From NCBI RefSeq assembly GCF_051859025.1, contig NZ_JBHYGL010000012.1, forward strand, positions 62,001 through 126,000: 64,000 nucleotides of DNA, written 5' to 3'. Source of the DNA: Falsiroseomonas sp051859025 (GTDB taxonomy: Bacteria > Pseudomonadota > Alphaproteobacteria > Acetobacterales > Acetobacteraceae). This document shows positions 1 to 9,620 of the stretch, piece after piece. Under the pieces are notes generated by a model. The model saw nothing but the letters and a program-made list of their open reading frames with translations. It was not told the origin of the DNA and did no database searches. Positions within the stretch are counted from its first letter, which is position 1. Each line of letters begins with the position of its first letter. The position numbers were made by a program, and so were the translations under genes.

Positions 1-3000
1 AGCGGATAGCTGCTCGCACTTTTGAAGATTTGTCAGATCGAATCGTCAAGCGTCTTTTGCCCGCATTTAGCGGTGCTCAAGATATTGTCGCGGAAGCTGT
101 GACCGTGGAACTGGGCGAAGTTCTGTCCCAAGCGATAACTGCGGAGTTTATTATTCGCAATGACCTCGATGTTGCCAAACTAAGTGCGGAGTTGTTTGCC
201 GTGCGCGCCGAGTCGCGCCGACATTTCGGTGCTTCTGAAGATGCGCTTTACGCGCGCGCACTTGAAGAGGTGGTTCGATTTATCGTGGCTACAGCCGAGG
301 CATTGCCGGAGTTCCAAAGTCGAAGTGCGGCGGCCGTGCTTGGGCGCATTAGCCGTTTGGGTGCCGATATCGAGAAGATTTTAGATCGCGTTGCTCGTAT
401 CGAAGCGTTTGCAGCCCGTGCGCAAGACGAGCGTACTCATCGCAGTGCAAGATATGAGGCGGATTATCGGCAGGCGGTTATGCGAAACCTTGATTATCTG
501 GAATTATTTGGTGTTGATATTAGCGCGGAGGCGCAACGCCATGCACTCACCGTTGGTTATGTCTCGCTTAACGTTGCTTCGTCCGCATCTTCAGTCGCGG
601 CATTTTCTGGGGACAATGTGTTCGTTTTTTTGTCAAAGGCTAAGGGGCGTGCGCTAATTCGGGGGCATGCCGGCAGCGGCAAGAGCACGCTTATGCGATG
701 GATAGCTATAGCTGCCGCTTCATACGAAATGCCTGATGTTAATCCACGCCAGCTTGCGCTTATGCTTGACGCAGCATCAGGGGGAGATAAATCTGTCAGC
801 GGCGAACTCGTTGCATCAACAGATGCGTCCTATTTGCGCCTTAAGTCACTCGGCACACCATTTGATCGTGGCCGCCTTCAAACAATCCTGACTAAAGGCA
901 TCTCAGGTGTAATTTCTGCGACTGCCTCTGACGTGGCGATAGCGCACGCGTGGATGCATACAACTCTCTTCGGTCGGCACCGTGTGCCCTTCCTCGTAAG
1001 ATTGCGCGAATGCCAGGGTGGAAAACTGCCCACGCCGGACGACCTCCCCGCGCTCATAGCTTCAGAAATTGGGGCTCCCCCAGAGCACTGGGTTAGATCA
1101 GTGCTAGAGGCAGGCCAAGGGTTACTTCTCCTCGATGGTGTTGATGAAATTCCTAATGCAAATCGAAATCAAATCCGGAGTGCGATTGAGGCAATCGTGC
1201 AGCAATTTCCGGATATTTGGTGTGTAGTTACAACCAGGCCCACTGCCGTCCCTGATAATTGGCTTGCCAGGGTGGGCTTTACAGAAGCTTCAGTCTCGCC
1301 AATGAGCGACGTTGATCAGAGCGAGTTTATTCGTCGGTGGCACGCGGCTATCGCAGAAGAGCTTAAGCTTCAAGGGCGTCCGTCAGACACTCATCAGCTT
1401 GCTGAGGATCTTATTCTAAAATTGACGGAGGCGCCGGCTATCGCGCGTGTGGCATCTAATCCGCTCTTGTGCGCTGTAGTTTGTTCGCTTCATCGAGACC
1501 GTCACCGTAATTTGCCCGAGAGTCAGAGCGATCTTTGTGAGGCGATGTGTCATTTGCTGCTGCATAGGCGGGAAGTCGAAGCCGGATTATCGATCGCCGA
1601 ATTTCCAGTTGAATATCGCCTCCTAAGCTATATGCAGAAGCGGACAATCATTCTAGAGATTGCGCATTTTATGGTTCGCAATGAGCTGTCTTCTGCTCTG
1701 GATAGCGACCTCGTCCCAGTGGTAGACAGAACGCTGCGTACATTTCCGACATACGCTCACCAAGATGCTAGGCGATCACTCATTGCTCTTGTCGAGCGGA
1801 GTGGTGTTTTAAGGGAGCAGCCAGGCGGAAAAGTTGACTTTGTTCACAATACAATTAAAGAATTCCTTGCTGCTGAGGCGTTTTGTAGGGGGGGCGATGT
1901 GCATTTGTTGGCACTTCGAGCCGTAGATGATGCATGGCGCCAAGTGGTACTGTTTGCGGTTGCTGCTTCCAATATGGCTTTTGCGACCAGAATATTCCAG
2001 GAAATGATTTCTCTGTCCCAGGCAAACATGAGCGCCCGCGCGTCTCACCATTATAAGCTTGCGGCTGTTTATTGCCGTTCAGCAGCTGTGCAGCTGGAGC
2101 CCGAGTTGATTGGAAAACTTAAGGCTTTGGAGCGTTCGCTGTTTCCCCCCAAAACATTTAGTGAGGCGGAGGTTTTGGCGGCGGGCGGCGATCATGTGGT
2201 GCCACTTTTGCGCTACACTAGAATGAAAGCGCGGACAGCTGCCGCTTGCGTACGGGCTTTGCGACTCATAAAAAGCAAGCTTGCTGCTCGCGCTTTGGAC
2301 GATTACATGATTGATGACAGGCAAGCCGTAGTTTCAGAGCTTGCGTTGGCGGTTAATCCATTAAAAATATCAGTCCTGCGTAAAGCAGTATTGGCTGGCG
2401 AGGTTCTCGATTATCGAACGCTGCGTCAAATATCAGATCTTGGTCCGCTGCGTGGATGTGCGGCAGGGACAATCCGGCTTCCGGGCATTCGGAGCATGAG
2501 TCTCGAGCCGCTGACGCAAATCCACGGCCTTCAACATTTAGTGCTTCATAATTCAAGCGTGCAGTCATTTGAGGAGTTGCAAAACATACGAACGCTAGTC
2601 CGCCTTGACGCGATGCATAGTGACGTCGCGACACTCGGGTTGCTTTCCGGTCTGGATAATCTAACTCATTTGGATTTAGAGGGTACTCGCGTTCAAGACA
2701 TATCTGCTGTATCTAGACTGAAAAAATTATCGATGTTGGATCTGAGTTGGACAGGTATTGCAGACATCAGTGCGGTTGCGTTGTCTCCTGATCTCATTAG
2801 TTTGAATATTTCTTCATGCAAGCAGCTTGACGCTTCAGCGATGCCGCGCCTGCCAGGGCTGGAATATTTGAATATTTCGGCTCTAGAGCATAAGGCGATC
2901 GACTATCTTGATGGATATTCGGCGTTGGTCGAGATTGTGATGCACGGCACAATTCCAGATGATATTTCGGTGTTGCGGCGCCTTCCGCGACTTCGCGCAC

Positions 3001-3482
3001 TTAGCGGGCTCAGTATCGACAAAAAGAGCCTCGCCGTCGTGTGTTCCTTGGCTGGGTTGAAAACGCTGCGCGTGGTCGCCGCTGATGCGGGCGCGCTTAC
3101 GGACATCACTTCGCTTCTAAAGCTTGAAACTCTTGGTATTGTTGACTGCAATCTAAATGATTTGAAGTCTCTTTCTCAGTCAGAAAATCTGACCACTTTG
3201 ATTATATCGTCGCCTATCCAGTCGGTCGCGGGGATTGAAAAGTTGCGAGCGCTCAAACATCTTCAGATTCACCGGGGCGCGCTCGATGGAATCGAAGAAT
3301 TGCGTGAGCTTAAGAAATTAGAGTATGTAACTCTTCCGAATTTGGATATGCGGGCGGCTCAGCTTCTCTCTGATCTTCCGCTCTTAAAGCGCGCTTTCAT
3401 ATTTGGGTCTGCAAACCACGATGCTTTTTCCAAGCTGAGCCAGAAAATTGAAGTCACTGTTTCGGGCATGATGACACAGTAA
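1..3482 (+). CDS. NACHT-LRR STAND NTPase, 5' end cut by the window
   Basis: The reading frame is open to the left window edge with no stop before a TTG at 30, so the true start and any N-terminal effector domain are probably outside. Numbering from that TTG: residues 1-200 are helical, like the N-terminal helical domains of bacterial NACHT proteins; Walker A GHAGSGKST is near 212-220; the strand VPFLVRLRE is near 325; Walker B LLLLDGVDE near 365; sensor-type TTRP near 405. About 90 unusual residues separate Walker A from the second strand. From about 830 to the end, leucine-rich repeats follow with LxxLxL spacing of roughly 22 residues. Base composition is clearly less G+C-rich than the rest of the window, suggesting transfer. 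Such NACHT NTPases are known in bacteria as NLR-like antiphage sensors; the defence role here is inferred. Confidence 0.85.
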   Translation, partial: RIAARTFEDLSDRIVKRLLPAFSGAQDIVAEAVTVELGEVLSQAITAEFIIRNDLDVAKLSAELFAVRAESRRHFGASEDALYARALEEVVRFIVATAEALPEFQSRSAAAVLGRISRLGADIEKILDRVARIEAFAARAQDERTHRSARYEADYRQAVMRNLDYLELFGVDISAEAQRHALTVGYVSLNVASSASSVAAFSGDNVFVFLSKAKGRALIRGHAGSGKSTLMRWIAIAAASYEMPDVNPRQLALMLDAASGGDKSVSGELVASTDASYLRLKSLGTPFDRGRLQTILTKGISGVISATASDVAIAHAWMHTTLFGRHRVPFLVRLRECQGGKLPTPDDLPALIASEIGAPPEHWVRSVLEAGQGLLLLDGVDEIPNANRNQIRSAIEAIVQQFPDIWCVVTTRPTAVPDNWLARVGFTEASVSPMSDVDQSEFIRRWHAAIAEELKLQGRPSDTHQLAEDLILKLTEAPAIARVASNPLLCAVVCSLHRDRHRNLPESQSDLCEAMCHLLLHRREVEAGLSIAEFPVEYRLLSYMQKRTIILEIAHFMVRNELSSALDSDLVPVVDRTLRTFPTYAHQDARRSLIALVERSGVLREQPGGKVDFVHNTIKEFLAAEAFCRGGDVHLLALRAVDDAWRQVVLFAVAASNMAFATRIFQEMISLSQANMSARASHHYKLAAVYCRSAAVQLEPELIGKLKALERSLFPPKTFSEAEVLAAGGDHVVPLLRYTRMKARTAAACVRALRLIKSKLAARALDDYMIDDRQAVVSELALAVNPLKISVLRKAVLAGEVLDYRTLRQISDLGPLRGCAAGTIRLPGIRSMSLEPLTQIHGLQHLVLHNSSVQSFEELQNIRTLVRLDAMHSDVATLGLLSGLDNLTHLDLEGTRVQDISAVSRLKKLSMLDLSWTGIADISAVALSPDLISLNISSCKQLDASAMPRLPGLEYLNISALEHKAIDYLDGYSALVEIVMHGTIPDDISVLRRLPRLRALSGLSIDKKSLAVVCSLAGLKTLRVVAADAGALTDITSLLKLETLGIVDCNLNDLKSLSQSENLTTLIISSPIQSVAGIEKLRALKHLQIHRGALDGIEELRELKKLEYVTLPNLDMRAAQLLSDLPLLKRAFIFGSANHDAFSKLSQKIEVTVSGMMTQ

Positions 3483-3551
3483 CGGAAAAAGTCCTGGCTG
3501 TGATAGGAAAATTGTCTTGATGGCGCGCGGTTTGGATGCTAGTCCTTGTGA

Positions 3552-4181
3552 ATGCTCCCCCTCCACCCCACCCCCTCCCACCCTTGGTCCCCCCTGACCG
3601 ATGCGGAGTGGCACGCCCTAGAACCCTACCTCCGCCCCACCAACAAGCGCACCGGCCGCCCGCCGAGGGACCGCCGCGCCACCTGGGACGCCATCTTCTG
3701 GCTCGCCGTCACCAACGCCCCCTGGTCCGCCATCCAGGCCAATCGGCACGTCACCAAGGGCAACGCCCACAGCGCGCTCGCCACCACGGCCAGGACCGGC
3801 GTCCTATCCCGTCTCCTCCTCGCCGTCTCCCGCCATCCCTTCGCGGACCCGGCCCTCGCCTCCCTGGAATACCGCATCGCCGCCACCTTCCGGCGCGCCG
3901 CGCGTATTCTCCCGCCGGAGGATCTGCTCCTCGCCCGCACCCTCGGCATGGCCACCGCGCTGCCCGTGGATCCCGCTGATCTGCCGCCGCCGGATGGCGC
4001 CCTCGCCATCCCCGCCCATGCGCTTCGCGGCCTCCCGCCGCCGGCCCCACCACGGCCGCAACGCCGCGCGCCCGGCACCAGGCCGCAACCGGCGCCCCGC
4101 CTTCCGGCCGGCCACGCTGAAAACGGTGCTAAAGGTGCTAAAACGGCTAAATGCGCTTTAGAATCGCGCCCAAGCCCTTGA
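3552..4181 (+). CDS. Protein with IS5-type transposase N-terminal domain only
   Basis: The 209-residue product begins with a domain (about residues 14-65) holding LTDAEWHALEPYL, a GRPPRD motif and a following helix ending PWSAIQ. This matches the DUF4096 DNA-binding region found at the N-terminus of IS5-family transposases. No DDE catalytic domain follows. The rest is a helical stretch and then a proline/arginine-rich tail from about residue 140. No terminal inverted repeats are evident around it. It could be a transposase remnant or a DNA-binding protein derived from one. Base composition is high in G+C, unlike the NACHT gene just upstream. The ATG start is a choice; an ATG in another frame at 3536 is a shadow. 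Confidence 0.55.
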   Translation: MLPLHPTPSHPWSPLTDAEWHALEPYLRPTNKRTGRPPRDRRATWDAIFWLAVTNAPWSAIQANRHVTKGNAHSALATTARTGVLSRLLLAVSRHPFADPALASLEYRIAATFRRAARILPPEDLLLARTLGMATALPVDPADLPPPDGALAIPAHALRGLPPPAPPRPQRRAPGTRPQPAPRLPAGHAENGAKGAKTAKCALESRPSP

Positions 4182-4207
4182 AAAAAAAAGGGCCCGCGAG
4201 CGGGCCC
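4181..4207 (-). terminator. Rho-independent terminator of rnd
   Basis: Read on the minus strand, a 7-bp stem (GGGCCCG / CGGGCCC, loop of 4) is followed directly by nine T residues (4189-4181). It lies about 55 bases after the rnd stop codon. On the plus strand the A-run precedes the stem, so it serves the minus strand. Confidence 0.85.
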
Positions 4208-4261
4208 TCAAATCTAAAATCCTCTAAACGGATACTGAGGCTAAAAAGCCACACCCACCCG

Positions 4262-5443
4262 CTAACCCGCTGAGATCAGACGGATCTTCTTCCCGTCCAC
4301 GCCCAGCGCCACCTTGCCCGCCTTCAGCGACAGCGCCGCCTCCCCGAACACGTCCCGCCGCCAGCCGACCAGCGCCGGCACATCCGTCTCCCCGGCCGCC
4401 AGGCGTTCCAGCTCATCCGTATTGGCCAGCAGTCGAGGCGCCACATGGTGCTCCTCGCTCTTCGCCGCCAGCAGCACCTTCAGCAGTTGCACCAGGGCGG
4501 GGGAGGGGGCGGCCCCGCTCCGCTCCCGCGGTGCTTCCGGCAGGGCGCTTTCCGGCAGCCCCTTCGCCGCCGTGATCGCCGCCAGCAGGCTCGCGCCGGA
4601 CTTGCCTTTCGCAAAACCCTCGGAGATGCCGCGCGCCCGCGCCAGGTCGTTCACCGTCTCCGGCGCCGTGGCCGCGATCTCCAGCAGCGTCTCATCCTTC
4701 ACCAGGCGCTGGCGGGGGATGTTGACGCGCTGCGCCTCCTTCTCCCGCCACGAAGCCGCGGCGCGCAGGATGCCGAGAAACCGGCGGTTATGCGTCCGCG
4801 GCCGCAGCCGCTCCCACGCCGTCTCGGGGTCCTGGCGATAGGTCGCCGGGTTCGCCAGCTCCCCCATCTCCTCCCCCACCCACCCGTCGCGGCCTTCGCG
4901 CGCCAGCTTGGACGTCAGGCCGGTATAGATGCGGCGGAGGTGCGTCACATCGGCCGCGGCATAGTTGATCTGGGCGGGGGAAAGCGGCCGCGCCGCCCAG
5001 TCGCTGAAGCGATGCGCCTTGTCGATCTGCGCATTGGCGAGTGACCGCGCCAGTTGGTCGTAGCTCACCTGGTCGCCGAAGCCGGCGACGGTCGCCGCCA
5101 CCTGCGTGTCATATAGCGGCGTCGGCACCGCCCCGAACTTCAGCAGGAAGATTTCCACGTCCTGCCGGGCCGCGTGGAACACCTTCACCACGGCCGGGTC
5201 CGCCAGAAGCTCCCCGAGTGGTGCCAGGTCGAGCCCCGGCGCCAGCGCATCCACCACCGCGACCTCATGGTCGCCCGCAAGCTGGACGACGCAGAGTTCG
5301 GGCCAGTAGGTCCGTTCCCGCATGAATTCGGTGTCGACCGTCACGAAGGACTCGGCACGAAGCCGGGTGCACAGCGCGGTGAGGGTCTCGGTATCCGTGA
5401 TCAGGTCAGGCGACGCGTCGGCGCCCGGGGTGCGGCGGCTCAT
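4262..5443 (-). CDS. rnd: Ribonuclease D
   Basis: 3'-to-5' exoribonuclease that trims tRNA and other structured RNA 3' ends. The DEDD exonuclease domain fills the first half: Exo I is VDTEF with D37 and E39, Exo II follows in HAARQDVE, and Exo III is YAAADVTHL. One or two HRDC-type helical domains follow (for example residues 210-290, with the DETLLEIA motif). The 393-residue length suits the family. I chose the ATG at 5443 because the extra 35 codons upstream are low-complexity and run into the divergent aspS promoter region. The gene is divergent from aspS and ends at a strong terminator. Confidence 0.93.
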   Translation of the reverse strand: MSRRTPGADASPDLITDTETLTALCTRLRAESFVTVDTEFMRERTYWPELCVVQLAGDHEVAVVDALAPGLDLAPLGELLADPAVVKVFHAARQDVEIFLLKFGAVPTPLYDTQVAATVAGFGDQVSYDQLARSLANAQIDKAHRFSDWAARPLSPAQINYAAADVTHLRRIYTGLTSKLAREGRDGWVGEEMGELANPATYRQDPETAWERLRPRTHNRRFLGILRAAASWREKEAQRVNIPRQRLVKDETLLEIAATAPETVNDLARARGISEGFAKGKSGASLLAAITAAKGLPESALPEAPRERSGAAPSPALVQLLKVLLAAKSEEHHVAPRLLANTDELERLAAGETDVPALVGWRRDVFGEAALSLKAGKVALGVDGKKIRLISAG

Positions 5444-5568
5444 GCCAACCCGTGTAGACCCGCGCGGGGGCGGGGGGAAGCCATGCTGCTCCCCTTGGCC
5501 CCTTGACAGGAGGGGCCCCGTGCGGCGCTTTCGCCCCGGAATCCTCATTTGCTCGCAGGCCCATACCC

Positions 5569-7386
5569 ATGCACGCCTACCGCACCCATACCTGCGGCGC
5601 CCTCCGCGCCACCGATGCCGGCAAGACCGTCCGCCTCTCCGGCTGGGTGCACCGCAAGCGCGACCACGGCAGCCTGCTGTTCATCGACCTGCGCGACCAT
5701 TACGGCCTGACCCAATGCGTGGTGGCCCAAGGCGCCCCGGGCTTCGAGACGCTGGACAACGCCCGCCCCGAAAGCGTGGTGACCGTGACCGGTGAGGTCG
5801 TGCCGCGTGAGGGCACCACCATCAACCCCAAGCTCCCCACCGGCGAAATCGAGCTCCGCGTCCGCGAGGTCACCGTCCAGTCCGCGGCGGAGGTCCTGCC
5901 CATCCAGGTCGCCGGCGAACAGGAATTCCCCGAGGATCTGCGCCTCCGCTACCGCTTCATCGACCTGCGGCGCGAACGTCAGCACCGCAACCTGATGCTC
6001 CGCGCCAGCGTCATCGCCAGCATCCGCCGCCGCATGATCGATCAAGGGTTTACCGAGTTCCAGACCCCCATCCTGACGGCCAGCAGCCCGGAGGGTGCGC
6101 GGGACTTCCTCGTCCCCGCCCGCAACCACCCCGGCAAGTTCTACGCCCTCCCCCAGGCCCCCCAGCAGTTCAAGCAGCTGGCGATGGTCGCCGGCTTCGA
6201 CCGTTATTTCCAGATCGCCCCCTGCTTCCGGGACGAGGCCAGCCGCGCGGACCGCTCCCCGGGGGAGTTCTACCAGCTTGATTTCGAAATGAGCTTCGTC
6301 ACCCAGGAAGACGTCTTCGCCGCGATCGAGCCCGTCCTGGCCGGCGTGTTCGAGGAATTCGCCGACTATTCCGGCACCCGCCGCGCCGTCACGCCCGCGC
6401 CCTTCCCCCGCATCCCCTATGACCAGGCGATGCTGGAATTCGGCTCCGACAAGCCGGACCTGCGCAACCCGCTGCGCATCGCCGATGTGACGGAACACTT
6501 CGCCGGCGGCTCCTTCGGCCTCTTCGCCAAGATCGCGGCCTCCGGCGGCGTCGTCCGCGCCATCCCGGCCCCGGGCGCCGCCAGCCAGCCCCGCCGCTTC
6601 TTCGACCAGCTGAACGAATGGGCCCGCAGCGAGGGCGCCGGCGGCCTCGGCTACATGACGTTCGAGGCCGGTGTCGGCGCCGGCCCCATCGCCAAGAACC
6701 TGGAACCCGCCCGCGCCGCCGCGCTCCGCGACGCGATGGGCCTGAAGGACGGAGACGCCGTCTTCTTCGCCGCCGGCAAGGTGGAGGACGCCGCCAAGCT
6801 CGCCGGCAAGGCCCGCACCCGCATCGGCACCGACCTGGGCCTGATCGAGAAGGATGTCTACCGCTTCTGCTGGGTGACGAACTTCCCCATGTACGAGCTG
6901 AACGAGGAAACCGGCCAGATCGACTTCAGCCACAACCCCTTCTCCATGCCGCAGGGGGAGCTGGAGGCGCTGAACACGATGAACCCGTTGGATATCAAGG
7001 CCTACCAGTACGACATCGTCTGCAACGGCATCGAGCTGAGCTCAGGTGCCATCCGTAACCACCGCCCCGACATCATGCTCCGCGCCTTCGAAATCGCGGG
7101 CTACGGCCCCGACGTCGTGGAAAGCCGCTTCGGCGGCATGCTCAACGCCTTCCGCTACGGCGCCCCCCCCCACGGCGGCTCCGCCCCCGGCATCGACCGC
7201 ATCGTCATGCTCCTGGCCGATGAGCCGAATATTCGTGAAGTAATTTTGTTTCCTATGAATCAGCAGGCGGAAGACCTGATGATGGGCGCCCCCGCGGCGG
7301 TGGAGCCGGCCCGCCTGAAGGAGCTGTCGATCAAACTCGACATCCCCCCCGCCAAGACGGGTGCGGCCGGGCCCAAGGCGTCCTAG
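5569..7386 (+). CDS. aspS: Aspartyl-tRNA synthetase
   Basis: Class II synthetase that charges tRNA-Asp, and in many alphaproteobacteria also tRNA-Asn. The 605-residue protein opens with an OB-fold anticodon-binding domain (TVRLSGWVHRKRDHG near residue 20), then the class II core: motif 2 FRDEASRADR near 220, the bacterial GAD insertion in the middle, and motif 3 GIDRIVML near 541. The FPMNQQAEDL segment near the end is the form typical of alphaproteobacteria. I chose the ATG at 5569, where homology begins; 22 further in-frame codons upstream look non-coding. A perfect -35 hexamer TTGACA lies at 5503-5508, but no good -10 is evident. Whether it is discriminating cannot be told here. Confidence 0.97.
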   Translation: MHAYRTHTCGALRATDAGKTVRLSGWVHRKRDHGSLLFIDLRDHYGLTQCVVAQGAPGFETLDNARPESVVTVTGEVVPREGTTINPKLPTGEIELRVREVTVQSAAEVLPIQVAGEQEFPEDLRLRYRFIDLRRERQHRNLMLRASVIASIRRRMIDQGFTEFQTPILTASSPEGARDFLVPARNHPGKFYALPQAPQQFKQLAMVAGFDRYFQIAPCFRDEASRADRSPGEFYQLDFEMSFVTQEDVFAAIEPVLAGVFEEFADYSGTRRAVTPAPFPRIPYDQAMLEFGSDKPDLRNPLRIADVTEHFAGGSFGLFAKIAASGGVVRAIPAPGAASQPRRFFDQLNEWARSEGAGGLGYMTFEAGVGAGPIAKNLEPARAAALRDAMGLKDGDAVFFAAGKVEDAAKLAGKARTRIGTDLGLIEKDVYRFCWVTNFPMYELNEETGQIDFSHNPFSMPQGELEALNTMNPLDIKAYQYDIVCNGIELSSGAIRNHRPDIMLRAFEIAGYGPDVVESRFGGMLNAFRYGAPPHGGSAPGIDRIVMLLADEPNIREVILFPMNQQAEDLMMGAPAAVEPARLKELSIKLDIPPAKTGAAGPKAS

Positions 7387-7417
7387 ATACCGGGGGCCAG
7401 CGCCTCCAGGAGCATCC

Positions 7418-8275
7418 ATGGCCCAGACCCGCCGCCTCTCGCTCGCCGCCGCCTTCTGCCTGCTGGCGGCTCCCGCCTTCGCGCAGGGGCCCGTGACCAC
7501 CGGCCCCCGCGCCGGGGTGGGCGAGGAAGCGCTCTCGGCCGGCATCGCCCGCATGGCGGCCCACCGCGCCGCCTACCGGCTGGATCTGGGGGAGGCGCGG
7601 AATTCCGGCATCGCCTCCGTCCGCGGCGCCATGGTCTTCGACGTGGCCGATGCCTGCGAGGGCTGGGCCACCCGCCAGCGCATGACCATGACCGTCACGG
7701 ATCGCGATGGGCAGGAGATCGAGACCGTCTCCGACTACGCGACCTATGAGGCGAAGGACAATTCGCGCCTCCGCTTCTCCCTCACCCAGACCACGCAGGG
7801 CGCCGTCAGCTCGCGCGTCTCTGGCGAGGCGGAGCTCAAGCCCGACGGTTCCGGCACCATCCGCTACGCCGAACCCGCGGGGAAGGAGGAGGCGCTGCCC
7901 GCCGGCACCCTGCTGCCGATGCGCCACACCGTCCTGGCCGTGGAGACCGCCCGCGCCGGCCGCCGCCTGCTGGCCGCGCCGCTCTTCGACGGCACCTCCG
8001 ACGAAGGCCCGCAGGACACGACGACGATCATCGCGGCCTGGTCCCCCGCCGCCGCCCAGCCGCGCTTCCCGCTGATGGCGGACCAGGCCTCCGGCCGCAT
8101 GCGCATCGCCTTCTTCGAGCGCGGCGCCGGCGCGAACGGCGCCTCCCAGCCGGAATACGAGGTCGGGCTGCGCTACTTCGAGAATGGCGTGGCGGACGAG
8201 ATCATCATGGATTTCGGCGAATTCTCCGTCTCCGGCCAGGTGCTGGAACTGGCCGCGCTGCCCGCGGGCTGCTGA
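7418..8275 (+). CDS. eipB: EipB-family periplasmic envelope integrity protein (DUF1849)
   Basis: A 285-residue secreted protein with a Sec signal peptide (RRLSLAAAFCLLAAPAFA, cleavage after about residue 22). The body matches the DUF1849/EipB family, a beta-spiral periplasmic protein needed for cell-envelope integrity in Brucella and other alphaproteobacteria. EipB has a conserved disulfide between one cysteine in the first third and one near the C-terminus. Here the only mature cysteines are C80 (VADACEGW) and the very last residue C285, which fits. The AGGAG ribosome-binding site at 7408-7412 supports the ATG at 7418. It follows aspS after 31 bases and may be co-transcribed. Confidence 0.85.
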   Translation: MAQTRRLSLAAAFCLLAAPAFAQGPVTTGPRAGVGEEALSAGIARMAAHRAAYRLDLGEARNSGIASVRGAMVFDVADACEGWATRQRMTMTVTDRDGQEIETVSDYATYEAKDNSRLRFSLTQTTQGAVSSRVSGEAELKPDGSGTIRYAEPAGKEEALPAGTLLPMRHTVLAVETARAGRRLLAAPLFDGTSDEGPQDTTTIIAAWSPAAAQPRFPLMADQASGRMRIAFFERGAGANGASQPEYEVGLRYFENGVADEIIMDFGEFSVSGQVLELAALPAGC

Positions 8276-9478
8276 TCACGCAACGCGGCTCGGCATCCCC
8301 CCCTCCGGCGCCCAATCCGGCGCCGGGGCAGGGCAGCGCGGCACCGGCGCGGCGAAGGATCGGCGCCCCAGCCGCTTCTCCACCCGCCGCGCCAGGCGGC
8401 GCGACGGCACCTCCACGAAGCGATACATCGGCAGCGCCGCCGCCAGGGCCAGCAGCGTCGCGAAGGCGGCCATCGCCTCCGGCGGCCACTCATCGTGCAG
8501 CGCGTGCATCGTCGCCACCAGCACCGGCACATGGACAAGGTAGAGGCTGAAGGAGATCGCGCCCAGCCCCACCAGCACCGGCGACCGCAGCGCATCCCGC
8601 AGCCAGCCGGGCTGCCGCGCGATGACGATCAGCAGCGCGGAGGCCGCATAGACCGGCAGGTCGGAGGACATGCTGAACAGCGCCAGCGTCGCCATGCCAG
8701 CCGCGATCATCGCCTGCGGCGACAGCCGCGGCACATCCTGCCCGAGGGCCAGCGCCAGCGCGGCGCCGGTGCCGATCCCGCCGGCGAAGTAGAAGCTGGC
8801 CGCGACGGTACTGTGCAGCTGCGGCCCCAGCAGAACACGGTTTTCCGTGGCGCCGCCCATGATGCCGATCGCCATCAGCGCCAGCACCGCGGCGATGAAC
8901 AGCGCGACGCGGCCGCGGAACAGCAGCACCAGCGGCAGCAGCAGCGACATCCGCCATTCATGCACCAGCGACCACAACACGACGTTCAGCCGCATGTCGT
9001 CATTATCGGCCATCAGCGCGATGTTGGAGACGATCTGCCCCGCCGTCGGCGGCTCCAGCCAGGTGAACAGGCTGCGTTCCCGCCATTCCGCCGGCAGCGC
9101 CGGCTCCGCGAAAGCGGCGTAGAGCACGACCGACAGAAGGACCGACACCGCGACGGGCAGGCCCAGCCGGATGGTGCGCTGCGCGGCGAAGGCGCCGAGC
9201 CCCGGCGACCCGTTGCGCAGCAGCGCCCGCACCAGCACGTAGCCCGACAGCACGAAGAAGAAGAGGACGGCGGGCCGCCCCATCTCCACGATCCGCAGCG
9301 GCGTCAGCTGCGTCATCGTGTAGCGCAGCCACCCCGCCCCCGCGATGGCGGGCGTCTCGTAGCGCGGAATGAGCTGCAGCGCGTGATGGACCAATACCGC
9401 GAAGGCGGCCAGGCCGCGCAGCGCGTCGAGTTCCTCCAGCCGGTCGGATGGCTGGCCGGCACGGATGTCTCGTTGCAT
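8276..9478 (-). CDS. Acyltransferase 3 (OafA/YrhL-type) membrane protein
   Basis: A 400-residue integral membrane protein of the acyltransferase 3 family, which transfers acetyl or other acyl groups onto extracytoplasmic sugars such as O-antigen or exopolysaccharide. The N-terminal signature LDALRGLAAFAVLVHH (residues 17-32) carries the conserved R and the catalytic-type H; about ten hydrophobic segments follow. The conserved FFVLSGYVL motif is near residue 75. A short charged tail of about 60 residues follows the last helix. The gene is convergent with eipB: the two stop codons are adjacent with no intergenic base. The substrate cannot be told from the sequence. Confidence 0.85.
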   Translation of the reverse strand: MQRDIRAGQPSDRLEELDALRGLAAFAVLVHHALQLIPRYETPAIAGAGWLRYTMTQLTPLRIVEMGRPAVLFFFVLSGYVLVRALLRNGSPGLGAFAAQRTIRLGLPVAVSVLLSVVLYAAFAEPALPAEWRERSLFTWLEPPTAGQIVSNIALMADNDDMRLNVVLWSLVHEWRMSLLLPLVLLFRGRVALFIAAVLALMAIGIMGGATENRVLLGPQLHSTVAASFYFAGGIGTGAALALALGQDVPRLSPQAMIAAGMATLALFSMSSDLPVYAASALLIVIARQPGWLRDALRSPVLVGLGAISFSLYLVHVPVLVATMHALHDEWPPEAMAAFATLLALAAALPMYRFVEVPSRRLARRVEKRLGRRSFAAPVPRCPAPAPDWAPEGGMPSRVA

Positions 9479-9620
9479 CGGCGTCTCCCCAGGGTTTCGT
9501 CACAGCGGGGCAGGCCGATGGGGTCTAGGGCGGCGGCATGGCGGGCTGTCGTCCGGAACGGCTGTCCGGGAGAAGCCCCGGCGCCGCCCGGCGGTTCCCC
9601 GCCATGCTCAACTTCCTACT

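Noticed and set aside
5545..6933. A 462-codon open frame antisense to aspS
   Set aside because: The aspS product has all class II motifs over this stretch; the antisense translation is low-complexity.
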